Of a stretch of 64,000 nt of DNA, positions 25,701 through 32,966 are shown piece after piece; within the stretch, counting starts at the first letter, position 1, and each line of letters opens with the position of its first letter. Below the pieces are notes generated by a model that saw only the letters and a program-made list of their open reading frames with translations, was not told the origin of the DNA and searched no databases. A program made the position numbers and the translations under genes. Origin of the DNA: Deferribacter abyssi (GTDB taxonomy: Bacteria > Chrysiogenota > Deferribacteres > Deferribacterales > Deferribacteraceae); contig NZ_JAQNCS010000005.1 of NCBI RefSeq assembly GCF_049472655.1, forward strand, positions 1-64,000, given 5' to 3'.

Positions 25701-26061
25701 CTTCGAAAAGATCTTAAAAAAAATAGAATCTCTTAAAGAACTTGGTATTGAATTTTCATTGGATGATTTTGGTACAGGGTATTCATCTTTGTCTTTTATA
25801 GCTGATTTACCGGTGAATTATTTGAAAATAGATTTAGAGTTTGTAAAGAAATTGCCGGGTAATCAGAAAATTATAAACTTGGTGAAATCTATAATTTTCA
25901 TGGCGAGACAATTAAATTTAAAGGTTATTGCAGAGGGAGTAGAAACTGAAGAACAATTTAAAATATTAAGAGATTTTGGGTGTGACTACTTTCAAGGTTT
26001 TTATTTTTATAAGCCAATGAGTAAAAAAGATTTGTTAAAGATTTTTTATAAAACGAAATAG
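22711..26061 (+). CDS. PAS-GAF-PAS-GGDEF(degenerate)-EAL sensor protein
   Basis: A ~1116-residue soluble sensor. Domains in order: PAS (~10-115), GAF (~125-295, with a Cys-containing region), PAS (~300-410, ends LSRDVTQLVKQQ), a less clear GAF-like stretch (~420-560) and PAS (~570-690), GGDEF (~695-855), EAL (~865-1115). The GGDEF motif is replaced by ESDKF, so cyclase activity is probably lost. The EAL domain keeps ESLLRW, NVSKQTL, LEIVER, SLDDFGTGYSS, LKIDLEF, AEGVET and FQGFYF, so it should hydrolyse c-di-GMP. Start ATG 22711 is chosen over TTG 22702; no ribosome site is visible. TTGACA at 22652 is a possible -35. Confidence 0.85.
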   Translation: MLKTDDFISIFIKSNVVGFYVYQDNGIIVETNDCMAKILGFSKKEELLGHSIKEFLYENKDKIEEVINKRLNGDNLLLEYYNYTFKDKESALVYVDAISYTINFKGKYSGFVIVVNKTKEFLYLKLYKALYYINKLIVEEMDEVKLLNRACDILVNIIGYSIVGYGRIDEKNKKLNMLYSCANNEQAAKEFKSLTISIDTASIYGQGTVAQAYKENKVVAIHNIQNSSCMRVWKEFFCKYNIHSACSIPIEKDGKVKYILLIDDSYKEPFSDDCFVLLESIKENLSFALEKIDNLNQIEVLGRAIQVSHEWVLFTDQDGFITFCNDAVTRISSYNKKDLIGKKPNVFKSGIHDNDFYKKLWDSIKGGRIFSGRIINKRKDGSLYYLDKIIIPILLNNKIINFVDLSRDVTQLVKQQERLEFQLKVYDTIYRLLNMYIKQIDIDNLRLKLIKIISENLDIPLVVWFKRFNTKDEVNVNIYFKEKISISESVFKDFVNILLSNVTSSEEIVCLDNMFNSLNFYPLILTLEKNKHVFEGIILFLNSKNINFITYFDLLLKEVKSLLMHFEQKGRLRLIYDALEKSFDLVIVADKDLNITQIVGDVEDVLLFKEIDFQSKNISEISEIIDNEKLSKDIMSLTEKGGTLSTFINFFDKNGNKKLFYTTIVADPENKNHEKFIFLCNRLTNENKLLNEMDRLLNYDKVTGLVNRNHLKKIVSDYIKSIVGEDTFLGIVIVNPLSFADVNRVFGFNVGNIIINEIANRLKAVLRDNDIIAKLESDKFGIFLKELRDINDILLVINKIQKKLLEPFYVGGNFIRLYFTFGVVTYPKDGKSFEELMHRAQIALLDAKFKEDRVGFYNKDIEVGSRRRLEIKTLLEKALENKEIEVYYQPYVDRYKNIVGVESLLRWFKDGELIPTGDFIEYLESINLIIDVEYFVFENVIDCMGQLSLPMKFSVNVSKQTLTSPMTKSKLTDLLSRSKIDSSNLILEIVERIYFDNFEKILKKIESLKELGIEFSLDDFGTGYSSLSFIADLPVNYLKIDLEFVKKLPGNQKIINLVKSIIFMARQLNLKVIAEGVETEEQFKILRDFGCDYFQGFYFYKPMSKKDLLKIFYKTK

Positions 26062-26103
26062 ATATCGATGATATTTTTATTCTAGAAACTACATATTTTC
26101 TCT

Positions 26104-26142
26104 TAAAATACCACATTTTTTTCAACTGAAATAAATTAGATT
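26104..26142 (+). promoter_or_regulatory. Box promoter 5 (RuvC-like gene and relaxase)
   Basis: AAAATACCACATTTT has ACCACA at 26110-26115; 21 nt later TAGATT (26137-26142) precedes ATG 26149 by only 6 nt, so the message would be leaderless. Confidence 0.6.
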
Positions 26143-26148
26143 ATTCTT

Positions 26149-26604
26149 ATGTGGCTAATATCCGTTGACCCGTCAACAAAAGAGTTTGCAATTTCTATAT
26201 TCAAAAATCAAAAAGTAAAAAGGTGTCTAAAAATACCGGCAGATAATATTGTAGAACTGCAAAGATTGTTTAACAAATACTCTCCTTTCTTGCTTGCAAT
26301 TGAATATCAGTATTTTTTTCGCAATCCAAAAACTTTGATTTCTCTTGTGGAATCAAGGACACGTCTTGAAACAATAGCCTTTATGTGTGGTTGCAAGGGC
26401 ATATATCGTATCCGTCCATCCAACTGGCAAAAACTGCTTACGGATAAAAGGTTAAAAAGAGCGGTGCTGAAAGAGTTATCGCTAAAGTATGCAAAAAAGA
26501 AAGTAAAAAAGAAGATAGACCACGACATTGCAGATTCAATTTGTATAGGGTTTTTTGTTTATCAGAATTTTCAAAAACTGGAGTGCGAGGTAATAAATGT
26601 TTAA
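26149..26604 (+). CDS. RuvC-like (RNase H-fold) Holliday-junction resolvase
   Basis: A 151-residue protein with the RuvC/YqgF-type acidic residues: D7 in ISVDPSTKEF, E52 in LLAIEYQYFF, and D124/D126 with D129 in IDHDIADSICIGFF. Length is close to bacterial RuvC, but the sequence is divergent and lacks RuvC's DNA-binding details that I can recognise. It overlaps the relaxase gene by 8 nt under box promoter 5. A role in processing transfer or recombination intermediates of the element is inferred. Chromosomal ruvC would be separate. Confidence 0.7.
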   Translation: MWLISVDPSTKEFAISIFKNQKVKRCLKIPADNIVELQRLFNKYSPFLLAIEYQYFFRNPKTLISLVESRTRLETIAFMCGCKGIYRIRPSNWQKLLTDKRLKRAVLKELSLKYAKKKVKKKIDHDIADSICIGFFVYQNFQKLECEVINV

Positions 26605-28207
26605 GATATTCAGCTTGTTTAAGAGAAATGATGAGTCTCAGGTTGACACCGAAATTAATAAAATTATTCAAGATTTTGAAAAGTATTTTATTAAAATAGA
26701 CAACCTATTGCCTTCCTATAAAGATGTGGCTTATAAGCTCTTTTATGACGTTATAAGGAGATTTATCCGCAAGGTTTATGACGCCCCAGCGTCTGAAAAC
26801 CATCACCACAGCGAACCTTTTGGACTATTAAAACATTCGCTTGAAACAGTGATTAACAGCCTTGTAGAGCAACATAAATACCTTGAATTAAAATACGACC
26901 AAAGAGGAAATATAGATAGTCAGTTTAATTTAAAAAACAAAGAAAAAGTGCTTTATAGGACTGCTATAAACGCTTTGTTCCATGATGCTGGTAAATTATT
27001 TGATTTTATTATTAAGGATGAAAGCGGAGCAATCTTTGATCCGTTTGAGGATAACTTGCTTGATTTTAAACTAAAATATCCGAAGTGTGAGCTAATGTGG
27101 AAACCGAACAGAACAAAAAAACATGAAAAAAGAAATATAATTCTACTTTTCGATATACTAACTCAGCAAGATAGACAATATCTATCAGCTATAAATTTCT
27201 TGCGTTTAATCGACGATTTTTTCGGTTATGATCCGAAGAGCACTATTCAGGAAATTATAAGAGAAGCGGACGTAAAAAGCGTTATAGCGGAAAGAAAAGA
27301 AGATAAGAATGAGGAAAAGGGGATAAAAGAGGATATTGCTTTAGTCGAGTATTTTATAAAATCCGTAAACGATTTAGCTAACCAACAATCTCTTTTAATA
27401 AACAAAATCGGCGGACAAATATTTGTTTTAGATACCGTATCGTTGCTTGTGACTCCTCTGGTAGTAAATAAAGCTATCAATTATATGCAGAAAAATTACC
27501 GATATAAAACAACCGCTAATCATTTAATATCAATATTAAGTCAAAAAGACGTTATTATATCCGATAATGCTGGTAAAAACTTTTTCAAAGGAACTTTAGT
27601 TTTTAATAACGGTAGAGAGGTTACTTTAAATTTTGTCATAATAAAGAATAAATTTTTATGGGGATGTTCAAAGCCCGATAATTTTCAAGGGAAGGTAAAG
27701 TTTGATGATTTTGTAACAAGCGAAATACAAAGTATTGATGATGAACCGTCTGAAAATGATAATACTTTGATGCATAAACAAGAACAAACACAGGATCAGT
27801 GCAGTAAAGAGCATGAAAAAGTAAACGAAGCACAAAAAATAAAAAAGAAAAAACGCAAACCTCTGTATGAAAAATTTATTGAAGCTTTGATTGAAGTTTT
27901 AAAAGACTATTCAATAGACGATGAACCTGATAAACCAATTTTTCAAACTACTGTAAGTGGACAGGAATATATTGTAGTTAAATGGATTGATGGATTCAAT
28001 TTTATTGCTCAAAAAACAAATCTATATGATTTAGAAAATGCTAGAAAAGAAGCTGATCGGATATGTGATAGTTTAAATAATTCTAATTATGTATTCAAAA
28101 TGGACAACAACTGTCTTGTGACAATCAAATTAGACAATGAGACTGTAAAAGGAATTTTAATTTACAAAAACATAATATTAGAAAAAACCACAAAATTAAA
28201 AACATGA
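26597..28207 (+). CDS. MobH-type relaxase (TraI_2-like)
   Basis: A 536-residue protein. Residues H69-H70-H71, GLLKHSLE with H80, and FHDAGK (H129-D130) form the HD-like metal site of the MobH/TraI_2 relaxase family (H-H-H..GGLL.HSLEV...HDiGK). A charged linker (about 230-440) follows, and the C-terminal ~95 residues (VSGQEYIVVKWIDGFNFIAQKTN region) resemble the TraI_2 C-terminal domain. It would nick oriT and lead the strand into the F-type channel; MobH relaxases with F-type systems are known from SXT/R391-type ICEs. Start ATG 26597 is inside the RuvC-like gene, with GAGGTAATA upstream. Confidence 0.8.
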   Translation: MFKIFSLFKRNDESQVDTEINKIIQDFEKYFIKIDNLLPSYKDVAYKLFYDVIRRFIRKVYDAPASENHHHSEPFGLLKHSLETVINSLVEQHKYLELKYDQRGNIDSQFNLKNKEKVLYRTAINALFHDAGKLFDFIIKDESGAIFDPFEDNLLDFKLKYPKCELMWKPNRTKKHEKRNIILLFDILTQQDRQYLSAINFLRLIDDFFGYDPKSTIQEIIREADVKSVIAERKEDKNEEKGIKEDIALVEYFIKSVNDLANQQSLLINKIGGQIFVLDTVSLLVTPLVVNKAINYMQKNYRYKTTANHLISILSQKDVIISDNAGKNFFKGTLVFNNGREVTLNFVIIKNKFLWGCSKPDNFQGKVKFDDFVTSEIQSIDDEPSENDNTLMHKQEQTQDQCSKEHEKVNEAQKIKKKKRKPLYEKFIEALIEVLKDYSIDDEPDKPIFQTTVSGQEYIVVKWIDGFNFIAQKTNLYDLENARKEADRICDSLNNSNYVFKMDNNCLVTIKLDNETVKGILIYKNIILEKTTKLKT

Positions 28208-28219
28208 TTTGATTATATT
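28182..28219 (+). promoter_or_regulatory. Box promoter 6 (small ORF and serine recombinase)
   Basis: GAAAAAACCACAAAATT has ACCACA at 28187-28192; TATATT (28214-28219) lies exactly 21 nt downstream. The box overlaps the last codons of the relaxase gene. The transcript would begin near 28227 and cover the genes at 28256 and 28456. Confidence 0.65.
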
Positions 28220-28255
28220 TTAAGTAAACAGTTTATGGTAAGGAGGGAATATCTT

Positions 28256-28450
28256 ATGGGCGTAAACAACCAGAAGTTAATAGATGTTTTAACGGCTATC
28301 TATAGCAAAAATAGTAATAAGATACTTTTTGTTAAAGCTGGAAAGAAAACGATACCTGTTGCATCTGTGGAAAATTTGTTGAACCTGATCGGGCAACCTG
28401 ATGAAATTATAATTAAGTCAAATAAAGAAACTTTCGTGATTAAAGGGTAA
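28256..28450 (+). CDS. Small protein encoded before the recombinase, unknown
   Basis: A 64-residue protein, not recognised. It has a helix-rich N-terminus (NQKLIDVLTAIY) and short strands (KILFVKAGKKTIPV, EIIIKSNKETFVI), so a small alpha/beta fold is likely. Start ATG 28256 is set by AAGGAGG; the reading from 28235 lacks a site. The serine recombinase starts 5 nt after its stop, so both are co-translated. Its place suits a recombination directionality factor or a recombinase regulator, but no motif supports this. Confidence 0.6.
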   Translation: MGVNNQKLIDVLTAIYSKNSNKILFVKAGKKTIPVASVENLLNLIGQPDEIIIKSNKETFVIKG

Positions 28451-28455
28451 TTATT

Positions 28456-30279
28456 GTGAAAAAAACGGCTATTTATATCAGAGTATCTACTGAGGAGCAG
28501 GCTAAAAGTGGATATTCTGTTGAAGCGCAGAAAAGGCATTTAACCGATTATTGTAAAAGACAAGGGTTTGCTTTGATTGATTATTTTATAGACAGCGGTT
28601 TTTCTGGCGCAAAATTAGAGCGTCCTGAACTGCAAAGACTGATTAAGGAAATTGAAGAAGGATATATTGAAAATGTCGTTGTATGGAGAATGGATAGATT
28701 ATCCCGAAAAATGAGGCATTTGCTTTACATTCTTGAGTTGTTTGAAAAAAACAACGTTAAGTTTTACTCTATGACTGAGAGTTTTGACACAAAAACGCCA
28801 GTTGGAAAACTGCTCATCAATATGCTTGGTTCTATTGCGGAATTTGAGAGAGAAAGTATTATACAGCGAATCAATGCGGTTAAGGAAACAAGGAAGTTAA
28901 AGAAAAAATTACCGCTTGGCAATCCTCCTATTGGTTATCAAGCGGAAAATGATAGATTTGTTCAGGATGAGAATGCTCCTATTGTGAAGAGAATTTTTGA
29001 GATGTATATTTACGGTTACAAACCTAAGCAAATTGCTTCCGAGTTAAACAAAGAGGGTTATAGGACAAAAGAGGGTAACCTTTTTACCAGAGCGTCAATT
29101 TGGCGTATTGTGAAAAATCCGACGTATGCCGGTCTTGTCGAAATAAAAGGTAGGTTGGTCGATGGTAATATTGACGCCATCATTGATAAGGAGACATTTT
29201 ATAAAGCTCAAGAAATAATTGAGCAAAGAAGATTTGAGAAAAGAAAGAATCCTCAAAAGCATTTGCTAACAGGATTTATATTTTGCAAATGCGGTTCTCC
29301 TATGCACTCTAATGCGAATGGGAATAAGAGAAGGTATAAGTGCGCCGCAAGGATAAATTATTTTGCAGATAGTTGTGATTCTAAGGGAGTAAAAGCTGAC
29401 TTTATAGAAATGGAGGTTAGCAATTTAATTCTTAACATCATTAAAAGTAAAAAAAATGAGTTGTTAGAGCCTTTTCTAAATAAGTATAAAGCTTTAAAAC
29501 AAGAACAGGATAACATAGAAAAAGAAATCTTGACGTTAAAAAAGAAAGAAAAAGAACTCGAACAAAAACTAAATAAATATTTTGAAGCCTTTGAAGATGG
29601 AGAGATAGACAAAAACATCTTAAAGAACAGAATAGAGGCATTGAGAAAGCAAAAGGAACAGGTGAATAAGAAAATCTTGGATTTAACTCTTAAAACAAAC
29701 CAATTTGAATCTTTTGAAGAAGAAAAAGAAAAAATAAACACATTATTGGAACAGTTTGAAGTTTTATGGGAAGTATCAGATTTAACAGATAGGAAAAAGA
29801 TATTGAGCGTTTTAGTTGAAAAGATTGTTGTATTTGATGAGTATGTTGATGTTCAATTCACTACTGGCTATCGGCAAAGAATAACGATAGAAGAACCTAA
29901 GAAGGATTATTTTAGCAGGAATCTTGAGGATTGGGAGATAGAGGTTTTAAAGAACACTCCGACCAAGAAAGCAAAGGCGTTGTTGATGTTAAATGAAGGC
30001 AAAAAGATTAGCGAAGTAGCTTACGAGTTGCAGGTTGATTTTTCAAAAGTGCAGTGGCTTGTGAAAGCTTTTAACAGAACGGGTATTAGGACGTGTTTTG
30101 AAGAGTTTAAACCGAATATGAAGATTGAGTTTGAAGACTATGTTTTAGAGAATATAGACAAGTTGAAACATATGACTTTCGATGATCTAATGAAACATTT
30201 GCAGGAACAGGGTTATAGAGTAGCGAGTAATAAGTTAAAAAATTTTTGGTATAGGCATTTTGTTTCTAAAAAAAAATGA
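28456..30279 (+). CDS. Large serine recombinase (integrase of the element)
   Basis: A 607-residue large serine recombinase. The resolvase domain (1-~150) starts AIYIRVSTEEQ with catalytic S11, has YSVEAQKRHL, WRMDRLSRK and GSIAEFERE. The recombinase domain (~160-265) includes NPTYAGLVEIKG. A zinc ribbon (FCKCGSPMHSN ... YKCAAR ... SCDSKG) and a coiled coil (~345-440) follow; the last ~100 residues include a helix-turn-helix-like tail. Start is GTG 28456. Such enzymes integrate at short att sites; this one sits 0.9 kb from the junction in comM, so it is very probably the enzyme that put the element there. Confidence 0.92.
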   Translation: MKKTAIYIRVSTEEQAKSGYSVEAQKRHLTDYCKRQGFALIDYFIDSGFSGAKLERPELQRLIKEIEEGYIENVVVWRMDRLSRKMRHLLYILELFEKNNVKFYSMTESFDTKTPVGKLLINMLGSIAEFERESIIQRINAVKETRKLKKKLPLGNPPIGYQAENDRFVQDENAPIVKRIFEMYIYGYKPKQIASELNKEGYRTKEGNLFTRASIWRIVKNPTYAGLVEIKGRLVDGNIDAIIDKETFYKAQEIIEQRRFEKRKNPQKHLLTGFIFCKCGSPMHSNANGNKRRYKCAARINYFADSCDSKGVKADFIEMEVSNLILNIIKSKKNELLEPFLNKYKALKQEQDNIEKEILTLKKKEKELEQKLNKYFEAFEDGEIDKNILKNRIEALRKQKEQVNKKILDLTLKTNQFESFEEEKEKINTLLEQFEVLWEVSDLTDRKKILSVLVEKIVVFDEYVDVQFTTGYRQRITIEEPKKDYFSRNLEDWEIEVLKNTPTKKAKALLMLNEGKKISEVAYELQVDFSKVQWLVKAFNRTGIRTCFEEFKPNMKIEFEDYVLENIDKLKHMTFDDLMKHLQEQGYRVASNKLKNFWYRHFVSKKK

Positions 30280-30426
30280 ATTGATAACTTGATGAGATAT
30301 TTTATAATAGCGGAGAAATCATATAAAGTTTTATTTGATAAGTGGTTATGTAATTTTTGTTGACTCTAATGAAAACTTCCGCTAATTTATAAATAACAGG
30401 TGGAAACTATAAATGGTTATACGCTT

Positions 30427-30493
30427 AAAAAGTGCCCCTTGCAACGTCCTGCTAACTAAGAGATGCAGGGCCGACCAAGGGGCTTTACTTTTT
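30427..30493 (+). ncRNA. Two-tier structured leader of the NYN gene
   Basis: AAAAAGT (30427-30433) and GCCCCTTG (30434-30441) pair with CAAGGGGC (30476-30483) and, after a 3-nt bulge, ACTTTTT (30487-30493). Inside, CCTGC (30448-30452) pairs with GCAGG (30465-30469) around a 12-nt loop. The structure ends right next to the GGAGAG ribosome site of the NYN gene. It may be a cis-regulatory RNA, a target of the NYN nuclease, or a terminator; no known family was recognised. A TTGACT/TAATTT promoter (30360-30388) may lie upstream. Confidence 0.6.
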
Positions 30494-30504
30494 GGAGAGA
30501 AATA

Positions 30505-31155
30505 GTGTTTATTCGAAAAGTAGCTTTTATTATTGATGGCTGGTTTATGTACAAAAGAATACAATCATTAAAATTATTTTATTACAATGGAGAAAACATT
30601 AGGAACTACTGTAGAAAATTATTACGAAAAAATGACTATTTATATAGAATTTATTATTATGATACTTTACCTTTGAATAAAAAAGGTGAGCATCCTTTAA
30701 CAAAAAAAAGCATTGATTTTTCAAAAACCGATCAAGCTAAGAAACAAACAGAGTTATTAGAGTCAATAAAAAAGACACCTTTATTTGCTCTCAGACTTGG
30801 AACTACTTATTGGGAAAATAATGCTTGGACTATTCGTTATGATAGATTAAAGGAATTACTTAAAAGGAAAATCACTGTTAATGAGTTGGAAGAAAATGAC
30901 ATAAAGCCTTTGATTAAACAAAAATCAGTAGATTTAAAAATTGGATTAGATATTGCTTCTTTGGCAAATAAAAGAATTGTTGATGTTATTATTGTAATAA
31001 CAGGTGATTCAGATATTGTTCCTGCTTTAAAACATGCGCGGAAAGAAAGTATCCAAATAGGATTGGATACTTTAGGAAATAAAGTTAGACCAGAGTTAGA
31101 AGAACATATTGATTTTAAGGTAACTGCTATACACAAGTATAATCACAAACAATAA
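30505..31155 (+). CDS. NYN-domain (LabA/DUF88-like) nuclease
   Basis: A 216-residue NYN/PIN-fold protein. AFIIDGWFMYKRI near the start, KSVDLKIGLDIASLANKR in the middle, and VIIVITGDSDIVPALKHAR provide the acidic residues of the family's predicted metal-dependent RNase site. The start is GTG 30505, after GGAGAG; the longer reading from 30463 would run through the structured leader. It is the last gene before the comM junction, outside the recombinase. Related NYN proteins act in RNA decay or defence; its role here is unknown. Confidence 0.75.
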   Translation: MFIRKVAFIIDGWFMYKRIQSLKLFYYNGENIRNYCRKLLRKNDYLYRIYYYDTLPLNKKGEHPLTKKSIDFSKTDQAKKQTELLESIKKTPLFALRLGTTYWENNAWTIRYDRLKELLKRKITVNELEENDIKPLIKQKSVDLKIGLDIASLANKRIVDVIIVITGDSDIVPALKHARKESIQIGLDTLGNKVRPELEEHIDFKVTAIHKYNHKQ

Positions 31156-31174
31156 ATTTTCACTCATCTTTGCA

Positions 31175-32086
31175 TTAAACTGTTATATTCACTTGGGCTA
31201 GACTTACCGCACCTGGTTTTGCATCACGTCCTCCACCTATGATTGATACATCACTAGCTGTATGATGTGGTGCAATAAAAGGTCGCTTACTAACTATTTG
31301 ATTTTTATTAACTAGCCTTCCTGCTACAGAATGAATTTTTGTTGTTTCAATTATTTCTTCTAGAGTCATTTCAGGTAGAATTGATGGGATTCTTTTTGCA
31401 ATCATTGTTTTACCGCTACCTGGAGAACCTATCATTAATAAATTATGCATTCCTGCTGCAGCAATTTCAGCGCCTCTTTTTACAGTAAATTGTCCCTTTA
31501 CGTCTTCAAAATCAAGATACTCATCTTCATGGTTAATTAATTCTGAAATATCCTTCTTTGTAGGCTTTACATTCACTTTGCCTATTAAAAAGGCAAGTAC
31601 CTCATCTAAAGATTCAAATCCATAGATTTCTATATCATCAATTATAGCTGCTTCATTAACATTTTCTTTAGGTAAAATTATTTTTTTAAAACCGTTTTCC
31701 TTTGCAAATATTGTAAATGGCAAAACCCCTTTAACGCTTCTTAATTTTCCGTCGAGTGAAACTTCACCTATGAAAAAAATATCATCTATTTCAGCATTTA
31801 GAAAACCTGATGCTACCAGTAACCCTATAGAGATAGGCAAATCATAATGAGTACCTTCCTTTTTAAAATCTGCAGGTGCTAAATTGATAGTAATAGGTTT
31901 TGCAAAAATGTTAAATCCAATATTTTTTAAAGCAGACCTAACCCTCTCACGACTTTCCTTTATACTTGTTTCTGCGAGACCAACTATAGTAAAAGAAGGT
32001 AACCCCATATTCGAAATATTAACTTCAACTTCAACAAGTATTGGTTCTATCCCCTCAATATGTGCTGTAGGAATCTTGGCAAACAC
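31175..32086 (-). pseudogene. comM: comM, 3'-truncated by element insertion
   Basis: The reading frame codes for 303 residues of ComM (YifB/Mg-chelatase-like AAA+ helicase, normally ~500 residues). The N-terminal Lon-protease-like domain (FAKIPTAHIEGIEPILVEVEV..., GLPSFTIVGLAETSIKESRERV) and Walker A GSPGSGKT (about 218-225) are intact. The chain then stops after GAVSLA, where the family continues HNGVLFLDELPEF, so Walker B and everything after are missing. ComM moves branches during natural transformation; the insertion should inactivate it unless the element is excised. The 3' part must lie left of the window. Confidence 0.9.
31193..31200. other. Element/comM junction (probable att core)
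   Basis: Read leftwards, comM follows its family to GGTGCGGTAAGTCTAGCCCA (SLA plus the first bases of the expected His codon), then diverges into QVNITV and a stop. The change point is about 31193-31200 (TGGGCTAG on the + strand). The exact crossover dinucleotide cannot be defined from one end. Confidence 0.65.
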
Positions 32087-32105
32087 ATTAAAACCTCATT
32101 AAACA

Positions 32106-32966
32106 TTAATTTTCATAAAGATAATAAAAAATACCGGTTTCTTCAAACTTCATTTTTATATGAGTAATCCCATCTAAAAGCTCTTTTAAAACTCCTTTCC
32201 TTTCTTCTGGTTCAAATAAAATAACATCATTTGTGAAATGAAAGTCCTTCTTCATAGAAACAAAAGCATCTCTATAAGTGCCAATAGCGTCTACTAATCC
32301 AATTTTTTTAGCCTGATTACCTGTTATAATTCTCCCATCAGCATATTTCAAAAGTAATTCCCTTTTTATATTTCTAGTCTTGAGTATATCTTCGATAAAC
32401 TGATTATAAACATCCATTATAGCGTTTTCCAACAATTTTTTTTCTTCCTTAGTCATTTCTCTAGAAGATGAGCCAATATCCTTGAATTTTCCGCTTTTTA
32501 TTGTAACAACTTTTATTCCTATTTTATTGTAAAGTTCCTTTAGGTTTGAAAACTTCATTATTACGCCTATGCTACCTGTAATACTTCCTGAAAGAGCAAA
32601 TATTTTATCGCAAGCTGAAGCAACATAATAACCACCAGATGCTCCAAGAGTAGAAATAGCTGCGTAGACAGGTTTTTTCATGTTCCTAATAAATTTGTAT
32701 ATTTCCTGACTAGGAGCCACGGCACCACCAGGAGAGTTTATTTTAAGGATAACACCTTTTATATTCTCATCTTTTGTAGCTCTTTCCAACTTTTTTATCA
32801 CTTTTTTAGAATCAACTATTACTCCATTGAGTTCTACTACCAAAATATGCGGCTTTTTAAGAATTATAGTTGAATCACCTTTAGTAAGCATTAGCACCAT
32901 TTCTACAAAAAATACTACTACCATCAGAAAGAGGATGATTTTAAAAAAAAGTTTCAACCATTTCAT
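32106..32966 (-). CDS. sppA: Signal peptide peptidase SppA (short type)
   Basis: A 286-residue membrane-anchored serine protease. An N-terminal TM helix (about 5-27) precedes the S49 domain: VELNGVI, INSPGGAV, ISTLGASGGYYVAS with the nucleophilic serine (~109) and the SGKFKDIGSSSREM segment with the general-base lysine. It degrades signal peptides left in the membrane. Its start overlaps the stop of the upstream antiporter gene (TAATG). It lies 19 nt before comM and is probably co-transcribed. Confidence 0.9.
   Translation of the reverse strand: MKWLKLFFKIILFLMVVVFFVEMVLMLTKGDSTIILKKPHILVVELNGVIVDSKKVIKKLERATKDENIKGVILKINSPGGAVAPSQEIYKFIRNMKKPVYAAISTLGASGGYYVASACDKIFALSGSITGSIGVIMKFSNLKELYNKIGIKVVTIKSGKFKDIGSSSREMTKEEKKLLENAIMDVYNQFIEDILKTRNIKRELLLKYADGRIITGNQAKKIGLVDAIGTYRDAFVSMKKDFHFTNDVILFEPEERKGVLKELLDGITHIKMKFEETGIFYYLYEN

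Larger units (their letters stand above)
1..31199. mobile_element. Integrative conjugative element (right part), integrated in comM
   Basis: The segment holds a MobH-type relaxase, an F-type mating-pair apparatus, a large serine recombinase, a RuvC-like resolvase, a toxin-antitoxin pair and cargo. It ends abruptly inside comM near 31193-31200. Only the right end is visible; the left end and the rest of comM must lie before position 1, together with missing core F-type genes (traL, traE, traK, traB, traV, traC and the coupling protein). A shared promoter motif, ACCACA-N21-TANNNT, ties the modules together. That this is an ICE rather than an integrated plasmid or a decayed island is inferred: every reading frame seen in it is intact. 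Confidence 0.85.
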
